A DNA stretch of 64,000 nt from an uncultured Spartobacteria bacterium (lineage in GTDB: Bacteria; Verrucomicrobiota; Verrucomicrobiia; Chthoniobacterales; Chthoniobacteraceae), in NCBI GenBank assembly GCA_903933715.1, contig CAIZLD010000022.1, positions 1 to 64,000 of the forward strand. The letters run 5' to 3'. Below, piece after piece: positions 33,971 through 42,787 of this stretch (the first letter of the stretch is position 1; each line of letters opens with the position of its first letter). The notes under the pieces were generated by a model. That model was not told where the DNA came from, did not search any database, and saw only the letters and a list, made by a program, of their open reading frames with translations. The translations under genes and the position numbers were made by a program.

Positions 33971-34539
33971 TATTGCAGCATCAGAGTTCCATCGGCGGCA
34001 GTTATTCGAAATATTCGAACAACTGGGATTTGAAACAAGCCGCTTTGTTTCAAACCAGGCGCGAACCGAATCGCAGAGTTATGCGGAGAGCTAAGCCTAC
34101 TTTCCTTACCTCGATCCAATAATCATTTTTCATGGCGCTTGTAACTTTGTAAGCGTTTTTCATGGATCATAAACGATTTTCAGGTTCCCCTCTAGCTGCC
34201 GGAGAGGCGGCGGGATGATTCATGGGGGCAATGGCTTCCGAGCTCAGCTCCGACATGGGAAATTCATCAAATGTCTGGCCGAGAGCGGATCAGTGAATCT
34301 CGCATCATCACGCATGACGCTGGAAATCATGCAAAAATCATAATTATTGGCCGTAATCCCTGCAAAACCTTGCCTTTTTTGGGGTCTCCGGCATCGTTGT
34401 AAGTGCCATGAGCACGCAGACTTACGAAAGTATTACTGAATACGGTTGCCATTCGAGCCCCGTAGACTCCGCCACTTATCACTCGTATAAGTGGCTTATT
34501 TTCAGAGACTTACGCAAGTTTTTGATAAAATTGAAAAAG
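33971..34539. other. 570 bp without a convincing gene
   Basis: Short ORFs only. A hairpin with a nine-base stem (GCCACTTAT at 34471-34479 and ATAAGTGGC at 34487-34495) followed by TTATTTTC could terminate transcription. Two similar ACTTACG-x-AAGT segments occur at about 34425 and 34510, and a third is next to tRNA-Thr at about 42485. Confidence 0.4.
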
Positions 34540-34628
34540 GTGACAAATGAGCAAAGGTGACAACTTTACCCTGAAAGGGTGACAACATCCCCCGTAAAAG
34601 TGACAATTCCCCTCTGAAAAGGTGACAA
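34540..34628 (+). repeat. five direct GTGACAA repeats at 17-22 bp intervals
   Basis: GTGACAA starts at 34540, 34557, 34579, 34600 and 34622; the last four spacings (22, 21, 22) equal two helical turns. Most copies are preceded by AAAG or AAAGG. Such phasing is typical of iterons bound by initiator proteins or of multiple transposase sites at IS21-like ends. No replication gene or transposase is next to it. Confidence 0.65.
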
Positions 34629-34729
34629 CTGCGAATTCCATCGACCCTATTTTGCATGGATGCCTCAGAAAAACCAGAAGGGCATCCAAAGGCAAACACC
34701 AACCTACGGGCACTGAACCTAGACTTTCG

Positions 34730-35017
34730 TTAATAGCTTGCCGCGGACTTGGGGCGTTGAATCGGGGCTCTGAGGCGTTGAAATGTCCGTGCCGGGGGTG
34801 CATTTTTTGGCAACGTAGATCCCCCGATGCCAAAGCTGCCACCTGTCCCGCTGGCAATGCCGCAATCCCCGTTCCCTCCCCTGTCCGGTCGATCTTCAAG
34901 TGTCACCAAGCCCACACCATCACTGAGATGACGGCGTTCACCGGGTTCATGGGCCGGTGCTACGTTCGGAAGCACCACCATTGCAAGGAGTGCCAGAATA
35001 AACAGGATTTTTTTCAT
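34730..35017 (-). CDS. small exported protein, 95 aa
   Basis: Starts MKKILFILALLAMVVLPNVA, a clear signal peptide with cleavage near APA-HEP. The mature part is Gly/Arg-rich and has no known domain. I prefer ATG 35017 over the upstream Met at 35050 because the signal peptide begins there. The C-terminal half may be read-through into unrelated DNA. Confidence 0.45.
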   Translation of the reverse strand: MKKILFILALLAMVVLPNVAPAHEPGERRHLSDGVGLVTLEDRPDRGGNGDCGIASGTGGSFGIGGSTLPKNAPPARTFQRLRAPIQRPKSAASY

Positions 35018-35416
35018 ACGGTTGGGTTGGTTCAGGTTCGTTAGCATCACTCTTCAATAGGTAAATACCGGGTTTGAGGCGCTCCGCTTGGTAAAAATTT
35101 CCATCAAGCTGCTTTTCGGCTTGCCCACCCGTTGCAAAGCAGGAGCGAAGGACGGTTCCTCGAAGAAATATGGTTCGCTTTGTTCATACCAAGAGATACA
35201 GGCGACTTTTGAACTTTCGCTCGTCTGCTTCTTTCCAGCCCTACCGTCCTTGCCCGGATGGGCACAGATTGCCAACACTCGCCAGCAAAGCCTGAAACTG
35301 AGGTTGGGAGTTTTGTCATAAGGGTCTACCTATAAATAGGCGATGAGCATGCTCTGATTGTGATCTATTTTCAGGTTTTTTGCGCATGGCTCTCCCGCTC
35401 ATGGCGTGCCAGGGGT
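35018..35416. other. 399 bp without a recognisable gene
   Basis: Overlapping short ORFs on both strands, none with a familiar product. It adjoins the truncated end of the glgP relic and probably is a breakpoint region. Confidence 0.35.
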
Positions 35417-36093
35417 TCACTCAAGATAATGGGTGAGGTATTGTTCGATGAGAGCCGGAGCGAAACGGACAAACCCGGCGGCTACTGCGGTGTGGATAGT
35501 GAAGAGGTTTCCTGCTCGCGTGGCGGCCAGGGCGACATCGAAGGGTTGCCCGGTCTCTTTCATGAAACTGCGGGCGCGTTCCAATACGGCGAAGGCTGCA
35601 TGCCCTTCGTTCAGGTGACAGACTTCCGGCTTGAGGCCCAGTGCATCAAGCAATCTCCATCCACCGATCCCGAGCAGCAGTTCCTGTTTGAGACGCAACT
35701 CCGGCCCGCCCCCATAAAGTTCGCTGGTGGTCCCGCGATACGCGGGAAAGTTCGCCGCGTCATTGCTGTCCAGCAGGTAAAGCTTCACTCTGCCTACTTG
35801 GACTTGCAACGCGCGCAGCCAGATCGAGTAGCCGGGCAAGGCGACATCCAATCGCAGCCACTCGCCGTTCGGGTGACGCAACGGCGTGATGGCAACTGGC
35901 CCGAATCGTTAGGATCGGCCAGCATGCGCTCAAGTTGATCCCGCGGTACCGTCTGGAGAACAACCCAAGGGTTCTGCGTCAGTTCCCACAGCGTCGGATC
36001 AAGCAGCCGCCACACTTCGTCGGCGCGATGATTCCATGACCAGCTCAAATCCAGCGCAAGCTCAGCCAGGGATTCGAATCCCTCGATGTCCAT
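35417..36093 (-). pseudogene. glgP: alpha-glucan (glycogen) phosphorylase, N-terminal remnant
   Basis: Two frames cover one gene. The first, from 36093, gives LAELALDLSWSWNHRADEVW and TQNPWVVLQTV, the N-terminus of the alpha-glucan phosphorylase family. The second gives HPNGEWLRLDVALPGY, AYRGTTSELYGGGPELR and CHLNEGHAAFAVLERARS, a later part. Between them, near 35900, a segment of perhaps a hundred codons is missing and the frame changes. The gene is then cut off at 35417, well before the catalytic C-terminal half of a protein of about 850 aa. It cannot be active. Confidence 0.85.
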
Positions 36094-36151
36094 GGGTAAA
36101 AGGCTGTAGATCGGGTGACCGGCACGTTTTGTTTGCTCATGGCTTTCCTCG

Positions 36152-37126
36152 TTATGGCGTCTCCGTGATTGTGTGAATATTGATGCCTGAGCCGCTACGG
36201 GTACTGACGCTCACCGGTGCATCGGTCAGGATAAGAGTGGAGCCAAGCGTAATCAGGGTGCGAACGCCGGCGAGGAACTGTTGATCTACGCTGGCCTGCT
36301 TTACCAGGTCACGGATTTTCGGCGCGGAACCGCCACCACCCACCGTGGAGAGCCATTCGTGCTGCCCAGCGGCATCGATATCGGCCAGAGCCGAATAGAC
36401 GTACCACCCGGTAAAGCCCCCCAGCCTGCCAACCGGCGCGCGACCGATTTCGACGCCATTCCGATAGACGTAGACCGCACCGTCTGCGCTGCTAACGATG
36501 ATGGACACTGGACCCGTGGGTGCTTTCTCTGGTGCCCAAACTATGCCTCCGGGTGGGGCGACATTGCCCGGAGTGGCGGCGAAAAGCAAGCTGGGCGCAG
36601 CGGTGTTGTCGGGGGTGGATTTGCGGTCCGTCACGATGACGGTTCCGCCATCACTTGTGACGGTGTAAAGCATCTGTGCGAAATCGAGCGGCAATCGGAC
36701 GCAGCCATGCGAGGCGGGGTAGCCCGGCAGGTTGCCCGCGTGCATCGCAACGCCACCCCACGTCAGACGCTCCATGTAGGGCATCGACGCCCCTTTGAAG
36801 ATACTTGAGGTGTGCTTCACATTTTTCTGTAGAATAGTGAAGACGCCAGTCGGCGTATGGTGCCTCGCTTTGCCAGAGCTGATTGTCGAGCGTCCGATTC
36901 GGACGCCGTTGCGGTACACATATAGAACCTGCTCGGGCAGGCTTACGACGATTATTACGGGCCCCGCCGGCGAAATCTCCGGATTCCACACGTAATCCCC
37001 CGAATTGAACTCCTGCGTGAATGGCGCAACGGCGTGGCCTTTTGTCATGTCAGCGGCGGAGACCATTGGGGCGGCGAACAGCGAACTCAGCGCGATGCTC
37101 GTGGCGAGGAAGTGGTGATTTCGCAT
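36152..37126 (-). CDS. L,D-transpeptidase (YkuD family), exported
   Basis: 324 aa with a signal peptide (cleavage after PMVSA, about residue 24), a YkuD domain with the catalytic MHAGNLPGYPASHGCVRLP motif (Cys in SHGC), and a second incomplete half repeating VSIIVSSADGAVYVYRNGVEIGRA, which mirrors VIIVVSLPEQVLYVYRNGVRIGRS of the first half. It forms 3-3 crosslinks or anchors lipoproteins in the periplasm. It is the only intact gene in a stretch of truncated ones. Confidence 0.88.
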   Translation of the reverse strand: MRNHHFLATSIALSSLFAAPMVSAADMTKGHAVAPFTQEFNSGDYVWNPEISPAGPVIIVVSLPEQVLYVYRNGVRIGRSTISSGKARHHTPTGVFTILQKNVKHTSSIFKGASMPYMERLTWGGVAMHAGNLPGYPASHGCVRLPLDFAQMLYTVTSDGGTVIVTDRKSTPDNTAAPSLLFAATPGNVAPPGGIVWAPEKAPTGPVSIIVSSADGAVYVYRNGVEIGRAPVGRLGGFTGWYVYSALADIDAAGQHEWLSTVGGGGSAPKIRDLVKQASVDQQFLAGVRTLITLGSTLILTDAPVSVSTRSGSGINIHTITETP

Positions 37127-37241
37127 AGGTGGGGCGGTTCAAGACGCAAGACGGGGATACAATCGGGCACCAATGAAGACCAAGACGGTTGGTCGGATTG
37201 TTGCTCATGGCAAATGAACATGCACCGAAACTCAACGGATA

Positions 37242-37319
37242 CTATGGGGTATAACCCTACCAGTCCGGTGCCAAGGTGAATCAGTTTCCAAAAACGAGAG
37301 GTAGGGTTAGACCCCATAG
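37242..37319. repeat. 20 bp inverted repeat with 38 bp loop
   Basis: CTATGGGGTATAACCCTACC at 37242-37261 pairs with 37300-37319, with one mismatch. It lies between divergent genes. The form (GGGGT...ACCCC hairpin tips) resembles REP-type or small non-autonomous elements. A shorter ATGGGGTG palindrome occurs at 39082-39105. Confidence 0.7.
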
Positions 37320-37415
37320 CGGTACACCCGTTTGCAGCCCATCATGTTGTGGTCAAGGTGGTAAACGAAATGACCGGCAATGTTTCCTCAACATCCAATT
37401 CCTAAAACAGAATAT

Positions 37416-37600
37416 ATGAACAGACAAACACGAGCGATTAGTAATGATATGATTCAACTGGCCCAAGACGCTAACGCGTTGCTGGCGGCCACTGCCGACG
37501 CGGCTGGAGAACAAGCCGTGGAAGCCCGCAAGCGTCTCGCCGACGCCCTGGAGCGTGGGAAAAAACTTTATGGCCGAGTTCGAGATAAGGAGGTCGAAGG
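37416..37600 (+). pseudogene. DUF883/ElaB-like protein, C-terminally truncated
   Basis: Residues 1-60 (ISNDMIQLAQDANALLAATA, ARKRLADALERGKKLYGRVRD) are the helical N-terminal part of the YqjD/ElaB family, which tethers ribosomes to the inner membrane through a C-terminal membrane helix. That helix is missing; the frame continues antisense into the NlpC gene until 37763. The junction near 37600 is also where the NlpC gene ends prematurely, so one deletion probably damaged both. Confidence 0.72.
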
Positions 37601-37602
37601 GG

Positions 37603-38061
37603 TTACGTGCCAGTCCAGAACAGCAGATCGCCGGGGCGCAGATCATCCAGTTCGAAAGTGTCCGAGTTTTGACTCAGAACCGCGCGGAAAGCGTCGGATT
37701 TCCTCAGCCAGATGTATTGGCTACTGGCATCTCGCGGCACATTGCAGAAGCCATTCTTCTTGAGCACGTAGGAAATAAAGCCTGAGCAATCCATTCCACC
37801 GTTCGCAGGATCGTCCGAACCATAAGTGTAAGTCAAATCTTGTGTCGTCAAGACCAGCGCGGACTCAATTAGTTTCCTTACACGTGGCAACTCACCATTG
37901 TGCTCGATAAGTTCACTAGGTAGAATGGTTGCATTTGGGGCCGCCGATCCTTTGCGGGAGCCCTCGTCTCGCTTCGGTAGAGGAGAGGCCAACGGTTCGG
38001 CTTTCGGCAAGGGAGTTGAGCGCCTGTTGGCTGGCACGTTCCTCATGCCAGCCAGCAGCAC
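37603..38061 (-). pseudogene. NlpC/P60 peptidase, C-terminally truncated
   Basis: The frame contains the NlpC/P60 start: YTYGSDDPANGGMDCSGFIS with the catalytic Cys, and LRPGDLLFWTGT. It stops right there, so the catalytic His and third residue of the family are missing. A signal peptide is not obvious (MLLAGMRNVPANRR). It and the BON gene read in the same direction with an 8 bp gap. Confidence 0.75.
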
Positions 38062-38069
38062 GCCGCTGG

Positions 38070-38460
38070 TTAGTAGTTGGATGCAGGGGCAACCTCGACG
38101 GTCATATTATTGACTACTTTGATCACACCGTTGATGTCGGAAACTAACTTGGTAACCATGCTTTTTTCAGCGGCGTTTTTAACGATACCACTTACCGTAA
38201 CAACGCCTTCCGTCGTCTGGATCAGGGTCTTGAGTGCGCTAGTTGAACGATGAACCAGCAAAGACGCTTTGATCTGTGCTGTGATCGAAGCATCATCGAT
38301 TTTGTCGATCATCGTCTCGACCGGCTTGGCCGGAGTCTCTTTGATCGTCATTTCATTGTTCACCGATTTGATGCCTTCAACATCTTTGGCGTATTCGGTA
38401 GTCAGGTCTTTCTGCGCAAGGCTGGACGCCTCACCCCGCAAGCTGACGGTTCCTTTTAGC
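38070..38460 (-). pseudogene. BON-domain (OsmY-like) protein, N-terminally truncated
   Basis: The frame begins inside a BON domain (GTVSLRGEASS, then DVEGIKSVNNEMTI), continues with a complete one (TAQIKASLLVHRS, GVVTVSGIVKN, INGVIKVVNNMTV), and stops. No start codon or signal peptide fits the upstream end, near 38460, where unrelated sequence begins. BON proteins bind membranes and respond to osmotic stress. Confidence 0.75.
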
Positions 38461-38596
38461 CCGACGCAGAGCTATCGACCGGCTACGCAGACGGCAGACC
38501 TATTGCCGAGCAAAAGACCGCTTTGAGGTCACGACCGTTCACCAGCAGGAATCGTGGGTTCACAATCGAATCGAGGTCGACATCCGCCTCGCGGAT

Positions 38597-38797
38597 ATGA
38601 GAAACTTTCTCAAATTCAAGCTCGAAACATTGCCCCCATTTCAGCGGCAAGCCATTGAGATGGCGTTCTTCGGAGGAATGAGCCAGCGCGAGATCGCCCT
38701 GGCGATGGGAACCCCACTCGGCACCATCAAGACACGACTAGAGTTGGGTCTGAAAAAACTCTCCGAGTCGATTCGCGGGGTCAAACACATGATTTAG
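38597..38797 (+). pseudogene. ECF-type sigma factor fragment, region 4
   Basis: Sixty-six codons containing LPPFQRQAIEMAFFGGMSQREI and GTPLGTIKTRLELGLKKL, the helix-turn-helix of sigma region 4 that reads -35 elements. Region 2 is absent: the sequence upstream (38461-38596) is not a sigma factor in this frame. Confidence 0.72.
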
Positions 38798-39073
38798 TCC
38801 AAAAAAAGTGGCGATTTGCTCGCAACCTTCATTTGTTAATCCATCTCTGGCGAGCAGACTGGAGATGATGAAGGGAATCAAACGGTGGGGTAAGTTGGCT
38901 GTGGCGTGGCGAAGATTTTGCGCAAGGACAGATGGGTGAAGAGAGGGGTTCCCACCCTCAGCACGCCGAGCTAGGATGTAGGCAATGGGGGCGTCATACA
39001 GCAAGCTGAGGTGGCCCCATTTTCTCCCATCATTGCTCTCTTTCAGCACGAACTTTTCGGGTGACCCAAACAT
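38738..39073 (-). CDS. hypothetical protein, 111 aa, with its own palindrome
   Basis: ATG 39073 (MFGSPEKFVLKES) lies nine bases from a perfect palindrome, so I prefer it to the upstream Met at 39127. The middle (LLYDAPIAYILARRAEGG) has no familiar domain. The last 20 codons overlap the sigma fragment on the other strand, which suggests that the end is not original. Confidence 0.35.
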   Translation of the reverse strand: MFGSPEKFVLKESNDGRKWGHLSLLYDAPIAYILARRAEGGNPSLHPSVLAQNLRHATANLPHRLIPFIISSLLARDGLTNEGCEQIATFFGLNHVFDPANRLGEFFQTQL

Positions 39074-39081
39074 CGAACAGT

Positions 39082-39105
39082 TATATGGGGTGAACACCCC
39101 ATATA
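39082..39105. promoter_or_regulatory. perfect 11 bp palindrome
   Basis: TATATGGGGTG, two bases, then its exact reverse complement. It stands just upstream of the ORF at 39073 on the minus strand and could be an operator or a small hairpin terminator. Confidence 0.55.
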
Positions 39106-39172
39106 CTAACGTCATCCCACCGCTCATTTTGTCACCTGGAATAAGACCCTAACGCTAAATGAGAGAACAAAT

Positions 39173-39520
39173 ATGACGACCACGAATAATGTAGTATCCC
39201 GCGTCGAAGCCTCCGACAAGAAAGTAAAAACTCCAATGCGAGCCCAAAATGCGACAAATCAAACTCGTCCAACTGGCGTTACTGCAAAACCAAATATATG
39301 CATCGCCTCGGCGATAGCGGTTTTGGGCTTACTGGCAGTTTCCATCGGCGCAAATGGCCAAAATGTTTCCCTGGGAGCGGCGGAGAATTTTACAATCGTC
39401 AGTTCACAGGGGGTTACCAATTCCGGACCCACCGTCATCACGGGAAACATTGCCCTCAGTCCGCTCACCTCGATCACGGGCTTCACCTTCTCAACCTCTG
39501 TCGGCGCAGGGGTCCGGTCA
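39173..39520 (+). pseudogene. ice-binding-like (DUF3494) adhesin, N-terminal remnant
   Basis: After a membrane segment (IASAIAVLGLLAVSIGANG) comes VSLGAAENFTIVSSQGVTNS and GPTVITGNIALSPLTSITGF, the start of a DUF3494 beta-solenoid. At about 39520 the frame runs into DNA that codes on the opposite strand, so the rest of the domain (over 150 residues) is lost. Confidence 0.7.
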
Positions 39521-39523
39521 GGC

Positions 39524-39754
39524 TCACGCCGCCCTCCCTTCCGCTTCAATCTCCTCAACGGCCAGGGCGAGGACAAACCGGGCTTCCAGCGCATGGCATT
39601 CTTCATGGGCCATCTTTGCCACCTTGAGAGCCGTCTCAAGAATGGCCGATCCGTCCTTTTTCATGAAGGCCTGGAGGATGCCCAGCCAAGGCTTGCGGAT
39701 TTTCAGCCACCGTTCGCCATAGAAAGCGACGATCTCATCCCGGTTTTTGAGCAA
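39524..39754 (-). CDS. C-terminal fragment of a helical protein of unknown function
   Basis: The minus frame is open from well upstream (about 39840) and contains VAFYGERWLKIRKPWLGIL and VAKMAHEECHALEARFVLAL, reading like a natural helical protein. Its start is uncertain, and its end abuts the broken DUF3494 gene. It may be complete or a relic. Confidence 0.35.
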   Translation of the reverse strand: MLKNRDEIVAFYGERWLKIRKPWLGILQAFMKKDGSAILETALKVAKMAHEECHALEARFVLALAVEEIEAEGRAA

Positions 39755-39874
39755 ATCCGCCGAAATCGAATTGGCTTCAAGCAGTTTGGAAACGCCTGAA
39801 AGATCGGAAGCTTTGCCCTGCTTTTCACAGAGGCTTGTGACATTCCTGTGACACTCAGCCCGGTTTACAGAGAG

Positions 39875-39946
<72 letters not shown>

Positions 39947-40103
39947 GCTTGTTTCTTTTTAGAGGAGCGCCAAAATGCCCGAGACCTCCCAAAGTTGCAA
40001 CGTTTTATTGAATTTTCTGCTCTCTCCTCGCACCCACGCAATTCAAACGGGCTTGCGCACGGTCCAAATGTGAAGGAGATTTGTGCGTCCAAAGGAGATT
40101 GTA

Positions 40104-42320
40104 ATGAATGAGGTAATCCAAAAGCTCAATTCCTGCCCGGGGAAACCCCATTCAGAAGCCAAGAATATGCCTGAAACTACTGCTGATGAGTTGGCTGCGG
40201 CATTGCGCGAAAGCCGCCAAAAACTTGAATTTGCCATTCAGGGCGGCGGATTGGGGTTATGGGAATGGAACCCGCAAACCGGATCGGTTAATTACGACAA
40301 AAGCTGGGTTGAAATGATCGATTTTGAACCGGATGCGGTGCCGCCTTATTTCGAATTCTTCAAAACCCGGCTGCACCCTGAAGACGCAGCCAAAGTTCTC
40401 AATCGCTTTGTTGATCTGCTCGAAGGTCGCTCGGCGACTTACGAATCAGAACACCGGATGCGCACTCGATCCGATCAATGGAGATGGTTTCTTAATCGGG
40501 GTAAAATCACCGAATGGGATACGGCAGGTCACCCGGTGCGCGTTACAGGGGTTGTTTTTGACATTACAAAACGCAAATTGGCCGACGATATCCAAAAACA
40601 ACGGCTCAACGTGCTCACGAGTCCTCTAAAGAGCCCTCCAGAGCTTCGGTTGGAAGACCTCTTCGATTTACAGGAAATCCAAAAAATCCAGGATGCGTTC
40701 GCGGACGCAACCGGCGTTGCCTCCATCATTACCGATCCGCAAGGCACCCCGATCACTCGCCCCAGCAACTTCTGCAACTTGTGCCAGAATATCATCCGCA
40801 AAGCGCCAAAAGGAAAACTCAACTGCCAACATTCTGACGCGGTTCTCGGTCGGCTAAATCCTTCAGGACCGGTGATTCAGCGCTGTTTGAGCGGCGGTCT
40901 GCTGGACGGGGGATCGAGCATCCGGGCCGGAGATCAGCATATCGCGAACTGGTTGATCGGCCAAGTCCTAGATCAAAGTTACGATGAAGAAAAAATGATC
41001 GCCTACGCCAAAGAAATCGGCGCGGACGAATCCGAATTTCGAAATGCCCTCAAACAAGTCGTGCGGATGCCCAAAGAGAAATTCGAGAAAGTCGGGAATG
41101 CGCTATTTCTTATAGCGGGGCACTTATCGCGCATGGCCTTGCAAAACATTCAGCAAGCCCGCTATATCACCGAAAAAGAAAACGCCGAAGCCGCCCTCCA
41201 ACAAGCCAAAGAGGCCGCGGAAGCAGCGACCCGAGCCAAAGACCAATTCCTGGCCGTGCTCAGCCACGAACTGCGCACTCCCCTCACCCCGGTCCTCGCC
41301 ACCGTGAGCATCCTCAAAACCCATTCAAATCTCCCGGATGCGGTCCGCATGGATATGGAACTAATCCAGCGCAACGTGGAAATGGAAGCCACGCTCATTG
41401 ATGACCTGCTCGACATCACGCGCATCAGCCGTGGCAAGATCGATTTACGCCCCGAAACCGTAGACATTCACGTTTGCCTAAAGAGCGCCCTGGAAATATG
41501 CGGCAGCGAAATCGCGGCAAAAGGCCAGAAAATTGAATGCGATTTCCAAGCCGCCCCGCACCATGTCTGGGCCGACCCGGCGCGCTTGCGGCAGGTTTTC
41601 TGGAACCTGCTCAGCAACGCAATCAAATTCACGCCCGAGAGAGGCCATATCAGCCTGAGAACCTTTAACCGTGGAGCGGTGATTCAAATCGAGTTCGCCG
41701 ATTCCGGCATCGGGATCAACGCCGACGCTATGCCCCGGATTTTCAACCCCTTTGAGCAAGGCGAACAAAGCAAGAGCCGCAAATTTGGAGGCTTGGGCCT
41801 GGGTCTCAACATTGCCAAAACCGTCGTGGAACTGCATCAGGGGCGGATCATCGCTTTTAGCGAGGGATCGGGAAAAGGAGCCGTTTTTACTGTGGAACTG
41901 GCAGCCATCGCCCCGAGAGGGAAAGCCGAAGCGCCCCCTTGTGCAAGCGATGGGAAAGAACGATCGCTAAAAATCCTTCTCGTGGAAGATCATCCCGACA
42001 CAATGCAAGTGATGACCAAACTCCTGGAGAAATCGGGTCATCAAGTAATCCAGGCGGAGAGCGTCATGAAAGCCAAAGAATTGGAATCTATAGAGACATT
42101 TGATTTACTGATCAGCGATCTGGGGCTCCCGGATGGATCAGGGCTGGACATTATGCGACAGGCAAAAGGGCATCGGGGCATTCCCGGCATAGCGTTGAGC
42201 GGATTTGGGACTGAAGAGGACATTCGCCAAAGCCGGGAAGCTGGATTTGAGGAACACCTGGTGAAGCCGATCAATTTTAAAGCGTTGCTTCAGACGATTC
42301 GAAAGGTCGCTTTCATTTAA
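40104..42320 (+). CDS. hybrid sensor histidine kinase: PAS, PocR, HisKA, HATPase, receiver
   Basis: 738 aa. A PAS_3 domain (about residues 30-155; WRWFLNRGKITEWD) is followed by a PocR ligand-binding domain (about 165-345) with clustered cysteines CNLCQNI and LNCQHSD. Then come HisKA with the phospho-His (FLAVLSHELRTPL), a HATPase (N box RQVFWNLLSNAIKF, G boxes GIGI and GGLGLGL) and a receiver domain (phospho-Asp in LLISDLGLPDGSG). PocR-type domains sense small hydrocarbon derivatives. AAAGGAG lies seven bases before ATG 40104; an upstream GTG at 40083 with its own SD is an alternative. No partner regulator is adjacent. Confidence 0.92.
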   Translation: MNEVIQKLNSCPGKPHSEAKNMPETTADELAAALRESRQKLEFAIQGGGLGLWEWNPQTGSVNYDKSWVEMIDFEPDAVPPYFEFFKTRLHPEDAAKVLNRFVDLLEGRSATYESEHRMRTRSDQWRWFLNRGKITEWDTAGHPVRVTGVVFDITKRKLADDIQKQRLNVLTSPLKSPPELRLEDLFDLQEIQKIQDAFADATGVASIITDPQGTPITRPSNFCNLCQNIIRKAPKGKLNCQHSDAVLGRLNPSGPVIQRCLSGGLLDGGSSIRAGDQHIANWLIGQVLDQSYDEEKMIAYAKEIGADESEFRNALKQVVRMPKEKFEKVGNALFLIAGHLSRMALQNIQQARYITEKENAEAALQQAKEAAEAATRAKDQFLAVLSHELRTPLTPVLATVSILKTHSNLPDAVRMDMELIQRNVEMEATLIDDLLDITRISRGKIDLRPETVDIHVCLKSALEICGSEIAAKGQKIECDFQAAPHHVWADPARLRQVFWNLLSNAIKFTPERGHISLRTFNRGAVIQIEFADSGIGINADAMPRIFNPFEQGEQSKSRKFGGLGLGLNIAKTVVELHQGRIIAFSEGSGKGAVFTVELAAIAPRGKAEAPPCASDGKERSLKILLVEDHPDTMQVMTKLLEKSGHQVIQAESVMKAKELESIETFDLLISDLGLPDGSGLDIMRQAKGHRGIPGIALSGFGTEEDIRQSREAGFEEHLVKPINFKALLQTIRKVAFI

Positions 42321-42396
42321 CTTGTCAGAGTCGGGCAAGGGAGGTTACAAGGACACGCGCAGCGCGGAGGGGAAACATCCCGGCCGCGAAAACGAC

Positions 42397-42469
<73 letters not shown>

Positions 42470-42519
42470 CTCTGTAAATCAGGGACTTACGTAAGTTTGA
42501 GGGGTTTAGATGTTTCGCT

Positions 42520-42556
42520 GCTTGGACGCTTCTTGGACACTTTTCTGGTTCCAAAG
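42520..42556 (+). repeat. 37 bp repeat at the left end of the island
   Basis: Matches 48018-48054 with two differences, in the same orientation. It contains two TTGGAC(A/G)CTTC-like units in tandem. It may be an arm-type recombinase site or the remnant of an integrase 3' end. Confidence 0.65.
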
Positions 42557-42787
42557 AGCAAATTTGCAAGTAATTGAATGGGAGGAACATACAAGCGCGA
42601 TGGCGCAGCATGCAAACGCAATCCGTCTGTCTGTCGAAAAAATTCTCGATTCTTTTTCTCTGGGGATCGGGATAAATAACCTCAAATCGGCATCTGTTGG
42701 TGGCCGACGGATTCACCTGCTCGCGGAAATGAAAAATGTTTGAAGAGCAAATTGTCCTTCATTCCAAAATCAGATGGTCGATGGAAG

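Noticed and set aside
34540-34628. GTGACAA array as a CRISPR
   Set aside because: The repeat unit is 7-11 bp and the spacers are only 10-15 bp; no cas genes nearby.
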